Positions 44,562-54,450 of a stretch of DNA of 64,000 bases are shown in pieces (the first letter of the stretch is position 1; every line of letters begins with the position of its first letter). Source of the DNA: Lachnospiraceae bacterium (GTDB taxonomy: Bacteria; Bacillota; Clostridia; Lachnospirales; Lachnospiraceae). The DNA is taken from NCBI GenBank assembly GCA_021203205.1, contig JAJQBQ010000011.1:47683-111682 (forward strand). Reading direction: 5' to 3'. The position numbers were made by a program, and so were the translations under genes. The notes under the pieces were generated by a model. The model did no database searches and was not told where the DNA came from. It saw nothing but the letters and a program-made list of their open reading frames with translations.

Positions 44562-45743
44562 CTATTTATTAATTCTAAATAAATCTAAATATGGTTCGAC
44601 ATTCACAGATGAAGGCTCATTTTTTAGCGCTTCACAATATCTGTTTTGAAGTTTCTTATCCGACAATAACCTCATTATAGCCTCAGCCAAATTAGTCTCA
44701 TTAAATTTCACAATAGAGCCAGTCACACCGTCGGTAATTGAATCGTACACTGTTGTATAATTTGTAGTAATAATCGGTTTCAGTAAAATCTTCGCTTCAT
44801 CCAGAACTATTGACTTTCCCTCATACCTTGATGGCTGAACAAAGATAGTACTGTATCTAATATACGGATATGGATTTTTGCGATTTCCCAGAAGGCGAAC
44901 ATGGTTTTCTAACCCACCCATAGATATTTGTCCAGAAAGCGTATCATGCAATTCTCCTTCTCCGATAATAAACCAGCAAAAATCAATTTTCTTATCCTTC
45001 AATATAGTAGCTGCTTTAATAGCCATATCAAAACCCTTTTGAAAACTTAAGCGGCCAATAGAAACAATAATATTATGCCTGTTCTCATATTCATCTGGCA
45101 TTCCGACATCAGACTGCTTCCATATGAGATCCTTTGATGATAAATTTGGAAGCATCTTGATTTTCTCAGCCATTTCAGGGAATGTTCTCTTCAAGCTGTC
45201 GACGCAAGATTCTGAAATGGTTATGATCTTTTCTGCCTTCAAAAAATATGCCATATCATACTGTGGATTATATGATAATTTTTCGTATTCATTATGTACC
45301 CATAATATCTTTCTTTTCGTTTTTACTTTGTCAATAACATAATAGTTTGCAAATCCATCTACATATGATACAGCTAAGTCATATGATCTGTCCATCTCTG
45401 GAATCAATAATCTCCAGGAGCGCCAGATTTTTTGCACATTATCATCGTTATTTTTAATATCCAGCTTTAGTAAGCTTTTTGAAATGATGCCCTTTACTTT
45501 TGTGACTATCCTCAGATCAGATTTGATAATGCTGCTAATTTGCATAAACATTGCCCGTATCTCTTCTGGACAGTTTAATATTCTTATTCTTTCTGGTATC
45601 TCGTCAAAGAATTTATTTGTCTGATCCAATACAAGCAAATCTACACTATCCTTTTCCTGGAATTCTATGCTATTCAACAATGAAACAAGGCTTTTTTGGG
45701 CGCCGCCGCATCCCAAATCATTAATCACAAAGAGAACTTTCAT
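44562..45743 (-). CDS. GT4 family glycosyltransferase, paralogue 1
   Basis: The 393-residue protein starts MKVLFVINDLGCGGAQKSLV, a Rossmann-like N-domain of GT-B enzymes. The C-domain shows IVSIGRLSFQKGFDMAIKAA, FVQPSRYEGKSIVLDEAKIL, with the EX7E-type donor-binding residues. The ATG at 45743 has GGGAG six bases upstream. It is one of three adjacent paralogues of nearly equal length that probably add successive sugars. Donor and acceptor cannot be read. Confidence 0.9.
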   Translation of the reverse strand: MKVLFVINDLGCGGAQKSLVSLLNSIEFQEKDSVDLLVLDQTNKFFDEIPERIRILNCPEEIRAMFMQISSIIKSDLRIVTKVKGIISKSLLKLDIKNNDDNVQKIWRSWRLLIPEMDRSYDLAVSYVDGFANYYVIDKVKTKRKILWVHNEYEKLSYNPQYDMAYFLKAEKIITISESCVDSLKRTFPEMAEKIKMLPNLSSKDLIWKQSDVGMPDEYENRHNIIVSIGRLSFQKGFDMAIKAATILKDKKIDFCWFIIGEGELHDTLSGQISMGGLENHVRLLGNRKNPYPYIRYSTIFVQPSRYEGKSIVLDEAKILLKPIITTNYTTVYDSITDGVTGSIVKFNETNLAEAIMRLLSDKKLQNRYCEALKNEPSSVNVEPYLDLFRINK

Positions 45744-45765
45744 TATAACTCCCACTCTCAAAAAA

Positions 45766-46965
45766 TTAAAACATCACATCGATGTATCTGTCAATTTCTC
45801 CTTCATTGCCTAAACTGTTATCATAAAGATTCTTTCTCAGTCTCTTACCTATACTAGAATCCTTAACCAAATTCGTAACACCTTCTGCTATTCCCCTGGG
45901 ATTCATGTCAACGATCAATCCGGTTTCGCCATCAGAAATATTATCATAAACCGTTGGATATTTTGTTACTACAATTGGTTTGCAGAATACTTTCGCCTCA
46001 TCCAAAACAATTGATTTTCCTTCATACCTGGAAGGCTGCACGAAAACGTCACATTTATTTATATAAACATATGGATTCTCCCGTATGCCAACCAACTTAA
46101 ACTCTTCATTTAAGCCTTTCTTATCTATCAGCTGTTGAAGAGTATGCCTGTCCGGTCCTTCTCCGACGACGATCCACAGGAAGGATATTCCTTTTTCCTT
46201 CAGAATCTCAGCAGCTGAAATTGCCAAATCAAACCCTTTTTGCTCACATAGGCGACCAACTGATAAGATTTTCATTTTTTGCGTATCATCAAATTCCGTT
46301 ATCATTTTCTCGTTTCCCTTTAACAGAATCTCTGAGCGGTCCGTTATATTTTCCAGTACACTGATTTTTCTTTTAAATTCCGGAAAAGTTTCCACAAAAC
46401 TATTCATGCATGTGTCTGAAATTGTTATAATTTGGTCACTTGTATTATAATAATAATGATCAAAATTCCGTTCATAATTTAGTTTTTGATATTCATTATG
46501 TATCCATAAAACTTTTTTCTTTGCCTGAACTTTATCTATCAAGTAATAGTTTGGGAAACCATTCATATATGATATTGCAATATCATACTTTTGGCTTAAT
46601 TCAGGTATTAACATTTTCCAATTCTGCCAGAGTTTTTGCTCCTCATTTAAGCCTTTCTGAAACAATCCACATATATTTCGTATTTTCCAAGTTAATTTTC
46701 CAATAATCCCTATAAATGATGCATTACCCTGCAATAACGTATCGCCCTTGGGGGTTGACATCCATAATAGTGCTCTCGGAGATTCGATAAGCGTAATATA
46801 CGATGGCAATTGCTTCATAAACGCTCCTGCAGGTTTTGCAACAAGAAGATCAATGTGATACTTTTCCTTATATTCTTTTTTTTCTAAATTTTTAAGAAAG
46901 GAAAGCAAACTTTTTTGTGCCCCGCCACTTTCCATATCCTGAATTACAATTAAAACTGTTTTCAT
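45766..46965 (-). CDS. GT4 family glycosyltransferase, paralogue 2
   Basis: A 399-residue GT-B enzyme starting MKTVLIVIQDMESGGAQKSLL, with KILSVGRLCEQKGFDLAIS and DVFVQPSRYEGKSIVLDEAK in the nucleotide-sugar domain. It resembles the two genes beside it over the whole length, so they descend from tandem duplication. Two upstream ATG codons make the exact start uncertain by three residues. Confidence 0.9.
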   Translation of the reverse strand: MKTVLIVIQDMESGGAQKSLLSFLKNLEKKEYKEKYHIDLLVAKPAGAFMKQLPSYITLIESPRALLWMSTPKGDTLLQGNASFIGIIGKLTWKIRNICGLFQKGLNEEQKLWQNWKMLIPELSQKYDIAISYMNGFPNYYLIDKVQAKKKVLWIHNEYQKLNYERNFDHYYYNTSDQIITISDTCMNSFVETFPEFKRKISVLENITDRSEILLKGNEKMITEFDDTQKMKILSVGRLCEQKGFDLAISAAEILKEKGISFLWIVVGEGPDRHTLQQLIDKKGLNEEFKLVGIRENPYVYINKCDVFVQPSRYEGKSIVLDEAKVFCKPIVVTKYPTVYDNISDGETGLIVDMNPRGIAEGVTNLVKDSSIGKRLRKNLYDNSLGNEGEIDRYIDVMF

Positions 46966-46980
46966 AATCATCACTTCTTA

Positions 46981-48168
46981 TTAAGATTCAAACAAAGCTA
47001 TATACTTGTCTATTTCGCTTTGATTTCCATGTTCATGATCTCCCAAATATCCTGACAATTCAGTTCTTTTATCTGGGTTTTCTATCAGGGACTCTAAGCC
47101 CTCAGCTATAGCTATAGGAGTCATATCAACTATTATGCCTTCTTTTACATTCGTTATTTGATCTTGCACCGTAGGATAATTGGTAACAAGAATAGGTTTT
47201 GCTAAGATTTTTGCTTCGTCTATAACAACAGACTTCCCTTCAAATCTCGACGTTTGAGCAAAAATATCGCAGTTTTTTATATAAACGTAAGGATTTTCTC
47301 TAACCCCAAGAAGAAAAAAACAATCACTCACTTGCTTTTCCTTTATCTGCGAGTTCAATTCGTCCTCTAATTCTCCGTCTCCCAAAACCAACCACTTGAA
47401 CTTTAATCCTTTGTCTTTTAATATGCTTGCCGCACTAATTGCATAATCAAAGCCTTTCTGCTTTGATAACCTGCCTATTGATAAAATTGTAAGTGGTCCG
47501 TTAATTTCTTTTGGCACATATTCATTTGACATTTTTCTGATGAGTTCTCCGGATGTAAGATTAGGGAGAACTAAGAACTTATTTTTCAAAGACGGGAAAA
47601 ACTCTTTCAAAATGTCAACACATTTTTCCGAGATGCTTACCACAAAGTCTGCTCTGGAAAAATATCCAGCCTCTACCGAAATATCACTCTTAAATTGGCT
47701 ATAGTCATTATGTACCCACAAAATTTTCTTTTTTGCGTTTACTTTGTCCATAACATACCATGATGGCTCACCATGGGCATACGCCATTGCAACATCGTAA
47801 GATTTTTCCAGATGCTGTATAGTATTCTTATAGAAATTCTCCCATCTATACTGTCTTTTCTTATAATCTGACCCTTTGGAAAATTTCATTGCAAGACTTC
47901 CTGCATATCTAATGACCGTAGATTTGATTGCAGTAGCCGACTTTATCCCTTTGCTGTCTATGTTTACATAACAATATTTTAATGACGTGGGTGTATCAAT
48001 AATATTTACTTGTTCGGGAACCTGCTTCAAAAACAGTCCTTCTACTCTAAAAAGTAATAAATCAACCTCATATTGCGAATAATCAAGTAAATTCAAAAAA
48101 TTAACCAGGCTTTTCTCAGCTCCGCCATTATAGAGTGATAGCCCCACTACCAATAATTTAGTTTTCAT
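46981..48168 (-). CDS. GT4 family glycosyltransferase, paralogue 3
   Basis: A 395-residue GT-B enzyme starting MKTKLLVVGLSLYNGGAEKSLV, with LTILSIGRLSKQKGFDYAIS and FAQTSRFEGKSVVIDEAKIL. It has the same conserved EGKS..DEAK block as paralogues 1 and 2 but an alanine-glutamate in place of alanine-glutamine in the N-terminal signature. The ribosome binding site is weak (GAGAGTG). Confidence 0.9.
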   Translation of the reverse strand: MKTKLLVVGLSLYNGGAEKSLVNFLNLLDYSQYEVDLLLFRVEGLFLKQVPEQVNIIDTPTSLKYCYVNIDSKGIKSATAIKSTVIRYAGSLAMKFSKGSDYKKRQYRWENFYKNTIQHLEKSYDVAMAYAHGEPSWYVMDKVNAKKKILWVHNDYSQFKSDISVEAGYFSRADFVVSISEKCVDILKEFFPSLKNKFLVLPNLTSGELIRKMSNEYVPKEINGPLTILSIGRLSKQKGFDYAISAASILKDKGLKFKWLVLGDGELEDELNSQIKEKQVSDCFFLLGVRENPYVYIKNCDIFAQTSRFEGKSVVIDEAKILAKPILVTNYPTVQDQITNVKEGIIVDMTPIAIAEGLESLIENPDKRTELSGYLGDHEHGNQSEIDKYIALFES

Positions 48169-48188
48169 ATTGCCACACTCTCTTAATT

Positions 48189-49364
48189 CTACCTCTTCAT
48201 CTGTGCTGCAATATCTGCATCCACAATCTCTTCTCCAGTCTTACTCTTCAGTTGCTCTTTCGACGCAGCGCTCAAGCCATCATTGACCACAGCGGACAAA
48301 TCGCATGTACTACATCTATCAAGCTGCTCCTTTGAGACCTTGCCATCCCTGTAGTCACGACAAATCTTGTTTTCATACATAGAGTACGGATGTTTGCTGA
48401 AAAGCGCCTTTGCCTTGTGCTTCACAACCCACCATGCCGGCTTCCAAATATATTTGTGCATAGCGGGGCTAACACTACCAATCATCCAGCATTGGCGATC
48501 ACAACAACGTACCTTCTTGCGGACAACTTCCGCTTCCGGACTGTTCCACAACTCGTCCCATGTCTGAGTATTCAGGTTACCCATGACCTCTTTATCCTTC
48601 GTGCCATTGCAGGGCATAACATCTCCGTAAGGATCAATGAAGAAAGTATCAAAACTCATATCACACGGCAAAAGTCTCGGCTGACCATATATATAGTTGA
48701 TAAGACCGTGGTTAAAGTAAGCTCTGAACCATTTCTTCGGACTATTTGACCGGAGCAACTCATTCACCAGATCCTCAAAGTTCTTTGCAACCATCGGACG
48801 GTCATGAATGATGTTTTTTGCTTCCACAAAGTAAAAGCTGTTATGCAAAGACGCCGTGGCAAACTCCATGCCCATCTCGTCAGAAATTTTGTAAAGAGGA
48901 ACGAGGTCAGGAGCGTTCTTATCCTGGACAGTCATGCCAAAGCCGACGTCCTTAATTCCCATTTCCACAAGCTTCTTGAGCGTTCCATAGCCCCGCTGAT
49001 AACCGTTCTGAATACCACGAATTTCATTGTTGGTCTGCTCTAAGCCCTCAATTGAGATGCGGATGCCAACGTCCGGAAATTCCTTGCACAGAGCTACAAT
49101 GCGGTCTGTAAAGAATCCGTTTGTAGAAATAACAATGCGGTCGCTCTTCTTCCGAAGTTCAACAACTATATCCCTCAAATCCGCCCGAATAAACGGCTCA
49201 CCGCCCGTGATGTTGGTGAAATACATCGGCGGCAACTTCTTAATTGTCTCGATGCTGATTTCTTCCTCCGGTTTTGAGGGTGCTTTATAACGATTGCACA
49301 TCGAGCAACGAGCGTTGCATCTGTATGTAACAATAACTGTCCCGTTTAACTTTTTCTCTGCCAT
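48189..49364 (-). CDS. Radical SAM/SPASM-like protein in the polysaccharide locus
   Basis: The CNARCSMC motif near residues 16-23 binds the 4Fe-4S cluster of radical SAM enzymes, and TGGEPFIRADLRD follows. The C-terminal region has additional cysteines (LPCDMS, VMPCNGT, RCCDRQC, CRDY, RCSTCD) of the SPASM type. The 391-residue protein would carry out a radical modification; the substrate is unknown. It lies between a TupA-like protein and three glycosyltransferases, so a sugar, lipid or small peptide may be modified. TAAAGGAG is nine bases upstream of the ATG. Confidence 0.87.
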   Translation of the reverse strand: MAEKKLNGTVIVTYRCNARCSMCNRYKAPSKPEEEISIETIKKLPPMYFTNITGGEPFIRADLRDIVVELRKKSDRIVISTNGFFTDRIVALCKEFPDVGIRISIEGLEQTNNEIRGIQNGYQRGYGTLKKLVEMGIKDVGFGMTVQDKNAPDLVPLYKISDEMGMEFATASLHNSFYFVEAKNIIHDRPMVAKNFEDLVNELLRSNSPKKWFRAYFNHGLINYIYGQPRLLPCDMSFDTFFIDPYGDVMPCNGTKDKEVMGNLNTQTWDELWNSPEAEVVRKKVRCCDRQCWMIGSVSPAMHKYIWKPAWWVVKHKAKALFSKHPYSMYENKICRDYRDGKVSKEQLDRCSTCDLSAVVNDGLSAASKEQLKSKTGEEIVDADIAAQMKR

Positions 49365-49409
49365 GATTTTTACTCCTTTAAAAATGTCATAATTGACGCG
49401 TCAGCCAAT

Positions 49410-50324
49410 CTAGACTTCTTTATTCACTGGTACTTTACTAATGTCAAAATACTTTCCAAATTCAAAATCCCAACTATCCGGTTCAAATTTTGTAAATCCG
49501 CCAAAATGATAGAAGGTTAATTCTCCGAAGAGAACTCTTCCTTCCTCTTCATATAAGTCAACGCGCACATGTGGAAATGCCGCTGATAACTTTCTTGCTA
49601 CATCCACCATCTTATCAAACAATACAGGCTTCTTCAGATTCGGATTATGCTCATGGCCATTTGTCACAGGGAGCCAATTCCAGTCCATATCGAAAAAGTC
49701 AAATTTCAAATGTTCTGTCCCGCGTTCAGATGCAACAAACAGAAACTTTGGTTCTCCTTCAAAGCAAAAGAATTTGTAATCCTTAATCTGCTTTTCATCG
49801 GAGCTTTCTATATATCTCTCTCCAATAATCCTATATGGCAGGTCATAATACGCCCATTCCTTTGTCTTGCCTGAAAAATGTCTCTTTGAGTACTGCTGTA
49901 GAACCTTCTTCCCACTTTCCCAATCAAAGCAATCCTTGTTTTCACAAATGAGGACATCACCACTTCCGTTTGTAGGCTTAAGCACGAACTTTTTTGGTAA
50001 TGATGAGAAATCAATTTCATCTACATTATTCCAAAGTCCAAACATATCGTTCAGATATTGATCACCAACATTTTCCCGAACATATTCCCTCACTTCATAT
50101 TTATCAGCGCACTTTTTTGCAAGTGGATCTCGCCAATTGAGCTTGTACCAATTTATTTTTTCTGTGAATGCCTGCGGATTATCAAGATTTAACTTGCGTC
50201 CAAAAGCTATACGATATGTTAGTTTTACGTACTGCTCGTCGCTCATCCAGTCCAGCACCCCCCCCCGCCATAATCCGTAGATTATTTTTTCAGGGTTGCT
50301 CTTTATCTTTTTTATGACATTCAT
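49410..50324 (-). CDS. TupA-like ATP-grasp protein, with a nine-G tract near the start
   Basis: The 304-residue protein resembles TupA-like ATP-grasp enzymes found in capsule loci (teichuronopeptide synthesis). FVLKPTNGSGDVLICENKD is the nucleotide-binding part and VRVDLYEEEGRVLFGELTFYHFGGF holds the metal and catalytic residues. The coding strand contains nine consecutive G at 50258-50266 (LWRGGVLDW), about 20 codons from the start; slippage would stop translation. GAGG is seven bases upstream of the ATG. It is 14 bp downstream of the acetyltransferase gene, which has a similar tract. Confidence 0.82.
   Translation of the reverse strand: MNVIKKIKSNPEKIIYGLWRGGVLDWMSDEQYVKLTYRIAFGRKLNLDNPQAFTEKINWYKLNWRDPLAKKCADKYEVREYVRENVGDQYLNDMFGLWNNVDEIDFSSLPKKFVLKPTNGSGDVLICENKDCFDWESGKKVLQQYSKRHFSGKTKEWAYYDLPYRIIGERYIESSDEKQIKDYKFFCFEGEPKFLFVASERGTEHLKFDFFDMDWNWLPVTNGHEHNPNLKKPVLFDKMVDVARKLSAAFPHVRVDLYEEEGRVLFGELTFYHFGGFTKFEPDSWDFEFGKYFDISKVPVNKEV
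50258..50266 (-). repeat. Nine-G homopolymer tract in the TupA-like gene
   Basis: Nine C on the plus strand, nine G on the coding strand, about 58-66 bases inside the reading frame. It encodes RGG with part of the neighbouring codons. Confidence 0.9.
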
Positions 50325-50337
50325 CTTTCAGCCTCAC

Positions 50338-50862
50338 TCACTCATTCTTAAATAAATTCTCATAGCAGAAATCACTGACATCCTTACCGCTATACTCAAG
50401 TCTCTTTTTTAAGAGATCTCGTGTGTCACCGATAACCTTTGCCGGGTTGCCTCCTACAATCGAATATGGTGGAACATCTTTTGTCACAACACTTCCTGCA
50501 GCCACAATAGCATTTCTGCCCACTGTTACGTTATACATAATAATGCTTCTGGCGCCTAGCAAAACATTATCTTCAATTGTAATTTCACCGGTGTAGTACT
50601 TAATGCGTGGTCCTGTGTAATCTTCATCATTATTGAATTTTCTGTTAATTAAGTCGTGTTCATAGAACCTTACGTCAGCCGAAATAGTGACATTGTTCCC
50701 AATACTAATTAACTCAGGATGGGCAGGTATCCAACAAGGATGGTAATACCCCCCCCCGAATTTTTTGAAAAGATTTGCTTTTTTGATGATATCTGCCTTT
50801 TTCTTATTTTTCCCAAGTGCTGACAGCACAAACAATTTTATTAAAACCCATTGTTTCTTCAT
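50338..50862 (-). CDS. Hexapeptide-repeat acetyltransferase, with a nine-G tract near the start
   Basis: The 174-residue protein is a left-handed beta-helix transferase: [72 protein letters not shown]. It would acetylate a sugar of the polymer or its precursor. Nine consecutive G lie at 50749-50757 (FGGGYYHP), about 37 codons into the gene. AAGGG is six bases upstream of the ATG. It begins two bases after the stop of the glycosyltransferase gene. Confidence 0.9.
   Translation of the reverse strand: MKKQWVLIKLFVLSALGKNKKKADIIKKANLFKKFGGGYYHPCWIPAHPELISIGNNVTISADVRFYEHDLINRKFNNDEDYTGPRIKYYTGEITIEDNVLLGARSIIMYNVTVGRNAIVAAGSVVTKDVPPYSIVGGNPAKVIGDTRDLLKKRLEYSGKDVSDFCYENLFKNE
50749..50757 (-). repeat. 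Nine-G homopolymer tract in the acetyltransferase gene
   Basis: Nine C on the plus strand encode three glycine codons in a row. Change by one base would frameshift the protein after about 37 residues. Confidence 0.9.
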
Positions 50863-50864
50863 GA

Positions 50865-52106
50865 CTAGCCCTTGACCTTTTCAAACAAACTTATCAACGC
50901 TCGGTAGTGCTTTTCTGGCGCAAACCTGTCCTCTAATTTGCTTCTGCTACTAGCACCCATTCTTTCTACCTTCTTATCATCATCCAGCAACTTTATTTTC
51001 TCCACCAACTGCTCTGCATTTCCAGCCTCAAATAGATAACCATTCACTCCGTCTTCAACGAGTTCTGGCAAGCTGCCAATATTGCTTGCAATGACAGGTT
51101 TGGAGTACTGAAATGATTCAAGTGCTGTGTTCGGAAGGTTGTCATACCAGATTGAAGGAATAAGAGTAAATCTCGCCCCTTTGATAACTTCTTCCAATTC
51201 AGCGCCGGACTTATATCCAAGAAACTCTATGTTCTTAATACCGTGTTCCTGCACGTATGCCTTCAGCTTTTTGCCCTCATCCGTATCATCATTTCCCATG
51301 ACCTTCAGGACTCTGTCTGGCATTTTCTCATAGGCTTTTACGGCTGTCTCCACACCTTTTTCTTCATCGATGCGACCAAAGTACAACCCATAGGTTCCTA
51401 CAACAGGCTCACCGACTTCTGTCTTGCTTGTTGTAAACGTGGGAATGCAGTGAATCCTGTCTCCATCGTAGCCGTTCTCTACCAACTTTTTCTTTAGGAA
51501 GTTCGATGGTGTGACAAAGGCATCAACATTATCATACACATGCAACCAGCCATGCACCTTCATCGAGAACACACGAATCAGTGATGTAGGAAGTGAGCCT
51601 TTCACACAACGATACTTGATGCACGATTTGTACCCGCAGGTCAGACATTCCTCGCAGATTTTCTTATCATGAAGAAAGTCAAACCGCGGACAGAGCATGA
51701 AATAATCAGACAGCCTTGAAACGACCGGCACACCCATCTCTTTTGCGCCCTTCAGAACACTCGGAGAGAGCTTGTTCACAAAATGAATTGTGTAAACGAT
51801 GTCTGGCTTTACATCAGCAATTTCTTTCTTGATTGCTTTCTTCACTTCCAGCGAATAAACGCTTCTGGTGATCATCTGCCAGATTGTTTTTGGTGTCTTT
51901 TTATACTCATCAAAGTATGTAGCATCACGGCTGCCGATTGGCTCTACAAAATATTTTGAATACTCCGTCTCCACATTCTTATTGGAATGAATAGAGAACG
52001 GAATGACCTCGTGTCCATGCTCTTCCAATATTTTCTTGATGTTGAACATATACTTCTCCGGGCCTCCGGAGACAAAATATCTGTAATTTACTAATAGAAT
52101 TCGCAT
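50865..52106 (-). CDS. GT4 family glycosyltransferase
   Basis: The 413-residue protein starts [22 protein letters not shown] and has a cysteine-rich insert ([21 protein letters not shown]), which is seen in some exopolysaccharide GT4 enzymes with a zinc-like site. The C-domain has [22 protein letters not shown] and [27 protein letters not shown]. It is not closely related to the three paralogues downstream. GGAAGATA precedes the ATG. Confidence 0.9.
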   Translation of the reverse strand: MRILLVNYRYFVSGGPEKYMFNIKKILEEHGHEVIPFSIHSNKNVETEYSKYFVEPIGSRDATYFDEYKKTPKTIWQMITRSVYSLEVKKAIKKEIADVKPDIVYTIHFVNKLSPSVLKGAKEMGVPVVSRLSDYFMLCPRFDFLHDKKICEECLTCGYKSCIKYRCVKGSLPTSLIRVFSMKVHGWLHVYDNVDAFVTPSNFLKKKLVENGYDGDRIHCIPTFTTSKTEVGEPVVGTYGLYFGRIDEEKGVETAVKAYEKMPDRVLKVMGNDDTDEGKKLKAYVQEHGIKNIEFLGYKSGAELEEVIKGARFTLIPSIWYDNLPNTALESFQYSKPVIASNIGSLPELVEDGVNGYLFEAGNAEQLVEKIKLLDDDKKVERMGASSRSKLEDRFAPEKHYRALISLFEKVKG

Positions 52107-52136
52107 TATCTTCCATCCCTTATATGAGTACTGTGG

Positions 52137-53378
52137 TTAGTCACGCTGGAAAAGATCGCGTGTGTAAACTTTCTCTTTCACATCATCAAGCTCTGAGTTA
52201 TAGCGGTTTGCGATTATCGCCTGTGACTGTTCCTTGAAAGATACTAAATCATTCACCACTTTACTTCCGAAGAAAGTGGAACCATCTTCGAGAGTCGGTT
52301 CGTAAACAATTACCGTGGCTCCCTTTGCCTTGATTCGCTTCATAACACCTTGGATGCTACTCTGGCGGAAGTTATCGCTATTGCTCTTCATCGTCAGTCT
52401 ATACACACCAACAATGACTTCCTTCTCCTTATCTGCATTCCAGCCCTCGTTTGCCTCGTAAGCACCAGCAATCTCAAGGACACGGTCAGCAATGAAATCC
52501 TTCCTTGTACGATTGCTCTCAACAATTGCCTGAATCAAGTTCTCTGGCACATCTTCATAGTTAGCAAGAAGTTGTTTGGTGTCTTTTGGCAGACAGTATC
52601 CACCATAGCCAAACGAAGGATTATTGTAATGAGAACCGATTCTCGGATCGAGACACACGCCTTCAATAATCTGCTGCGTATTCAATCCCTTAATCTCGGC
52701 ATATGTATCAAGCTCATTAAAATAGGAAACACGAAGAGCCAAATAGGTATTAGCAAACAGCTTTACAGCCTCTGCCTCGGTAAAGCCCATAATTAGGGTT
52801 TCTATATTCTCTTTAATTGCTCCTTCCTGTAGGAGCCCAGCAAAGGTATTAGCCGCTTTAACTAGCCTTGCATTCTCTACATCTGTGCCAACGATGATAC
52901 GGGACGGGTAGAGGTTATCGTAAAGTGCTTTTGATTCACGGAGGAACTCTGGGCTGAAAATGATGTTATCGCAGTGGAATTTCTCCCGTATTGATGCTGT
53001 GTATCCAACCGGAATTGTGGACTTGATGACCATAATGGCATCCGGATTGTTCTCGATTACAAGTTTGATAACCGTCTCCACAGCGGATGTGTCAAAGAAA
53101 TTCTTCTTGCTGTCGTAATTTGTCGGGGCCGCGATAACCACAAAATCCGCAGTCTTATATGCCTCTGCCGCATCAAGTGTGGCAGTTAAATCCAGCTCTT
53201 TCTCTGCCAGATATTTCTCTATATACTCGTCCTGAATAGGACTCTTCCTCTGGTTAATCAGTTCGACCTTCTCAGGAATAATATCCACAGCGGTTACCTT
53301 GTTATGCTGTGCAAGAAGTGTGGCAATCGAAAGCCCGACATAACCCGTTCCAGCTACTGCTATATTTAATCCACTCAT
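52137..53378 (-). CDS. ugd: UDP-glucose 6-dehydrogenase-like nucleotide sugar dehydrogenase
   Basis: The enzyme oxidises UDP-glucose to UDP-glucuronate with two [27 protein letters not shown] is the NAD-binding start, and [33 protein letters not shown] holds the catalytic cysteine. The length is 413 residues, slightly above the short form. It overlaps the epimerase gene by four bases, so it is co-translated with it. UDP-glucuronate would be the substrate of that epimerase. A related GDP-mannose dehydrogenase activity is possible but less likely. Confidence 0.93.
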   Translation of the reverse strand: MSGLNIAVAGTGYVGLSIATLLAQHNKVTAVDIIPEKVELINQRKSPIQDEYIEKYLAEKELDLTATLDAAEAYKTADFVVIAAPTNYDSKKNFFDTSAVETVIKLVIENNPDAIMVIKSTIPVGYTASIREKFHCDNIIFSPEFLRESKALYDNLYPSRIIVGTDVENARLVKAANTFAGLLQEGAIKENIETLIMGFTEAEAVKLFANTYLALRVSYFNELDTYAEIKGLNTQQIIEGVCLDPRIGSHYNNPSFGYGGYCLPKDTKQLLANYEDVPENLIQAIVESNRTRKDFIADRVLEIAGAYEANEGWNADKEKEVIVGVYRLTMKSNSDNFRQSSIQGVMKRIKAKGATVIVYEPTLEDGSTFFGSKVVNDLVSFKEQSQAIIANRYNSELDDVKEKVYTRDLFQRD

Positions 53379-54436
53379 GCGTTGCTATCTCCTGTCAAAT
53401 AAAATTCTTTATACCACTCAGCAAACTTCCTCAAGCCCTCCTTTAAGCTCGTACTCGGCTTGTATCCAAAGTTTCTTTCCAAAGCACTCGTGTCTGCATA
53501 AGTCACAGGCACATCACCTGGTTGCATGGGCACCAATTCCTTATGGCTCTCAAAATCATAATTTGCATCCAACACACCGGCACGAATTAACTCTTGCTGA
53601 AGAATGTCCACAAAGTCCAGAAGATTTACTGGGCTGTTGTTTCCTATGTTATAGAGGGCATATGGTGGAACCGGCAGACCGTCCTCACCTGTAGCTCTAT
53701 CTGGTGCTTTCTGCATCACGCGGATTACTCCCTCGACAATATCGTCCACATAAGTAAAGTCACGCTTACAGTTGCCATAGTTGAAAATCTGAATCTTCTT
53801 CCCTGCTCTCAGCTTGTCCGTAAAGCCGAAGTATGCCATGTCCGGTCTTCCTGCTGGTCCGTAAACCGTGAAGAACCGGAGACCTGTGGATGGAATGTCA
53901 TACAGCTTGCTATAAGCATGAGCCATCAATTCGTTACTTTTCTTCGTGGCTGCATAAAGACTTACCGGATTATCCACCTTGTCATCCGTACTATACGGAA
54001 CCTTCTTATTGCTTCCATACACAGAGGACGAAGAAGCATAAACCAAATGCTCTACAGGATAATTTCTGCAAGCCTCCAGAACGTTAAAAAAGCCGATCAA
54101 GTTGGACTCCACATATGCATCCGGGTTGGTGATGGAATATCTCACACCAGCCTGTGCTGCAAGGTTCACGACCACCTGTGGCTTGTATTGCTCAAATATA
54201 GAAGACATCAGCACCTTGTCAGCAATGTTGCCTTTAATAAAGTTGAATGTGGAATGCCCGGTCAGCTTCTTCAATCTGTATTCTTTAATTGAAACGTCAT
54301 AGTAGTCGTTCATGTTATCGATTCCTATGACATTGGCACCTTCTATATCTTCCAATAATCGCTGTGAAAGATTTGCGCCGATAAAACCGGCGGCACCAGT
54401 CACGAGAATTGTTTTATTCTTTAACTCCACATTCAT
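53375..54436 (-). CDS. UDP-glucuronate 4-epimerase-like NAD-dependent epimerase (CapI-like)
   Basis: Short-chain dehydrogenase fold: [19 protein letters not shown] at the start for NAD, the catalytic SSSSVYG and the [18 protein letters not shown] motif. The sequence around [20 protein letters not shown] and the phrase [23 protein letters not shown] are typical of UDP-glucuronate 4-epimerase (CapI) and distinguish it from GalE. Together with the dehydrogenase it would supply UDP-galacturonate. GGGAG is nine bases upstream of the ATG. The length of 353 residues is normal. Confidence 0.9.
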   Translation of the reverse strand: MNVELKNKTILVTGAAGFIGANLSQRLLEDIEGANVIGIDNMNDYYDVSIKEYRLKKLTGHSTFNFIKGNIADKVLMSSIFEQYKPQVVVNLAAQAGVRYSITNPDAYVESNLIGFFNVLEACRNYPVEHLVYASSSSVYGSNKKVPYSTDDKVDNPVSLYAATKKSNELMAHAYSKLYDIPSTGLRFFTVYGPAGRPDMAYFGFTDKLRAGKKIQIFNYGNCKRDFTYVDDIVEGVIRVMQKAPDRATGEDGLPVPPYALYNIGNNSPVNLLDFVDILQQELIRAGVLDANYDFESHKELVPMQPGDVPVTYADTSALERNFGYKPSTSLKEGLRKFAEWYKEFYLTGDSNA

Positions 54437-54450
54437 ATCTACAAACTCCC

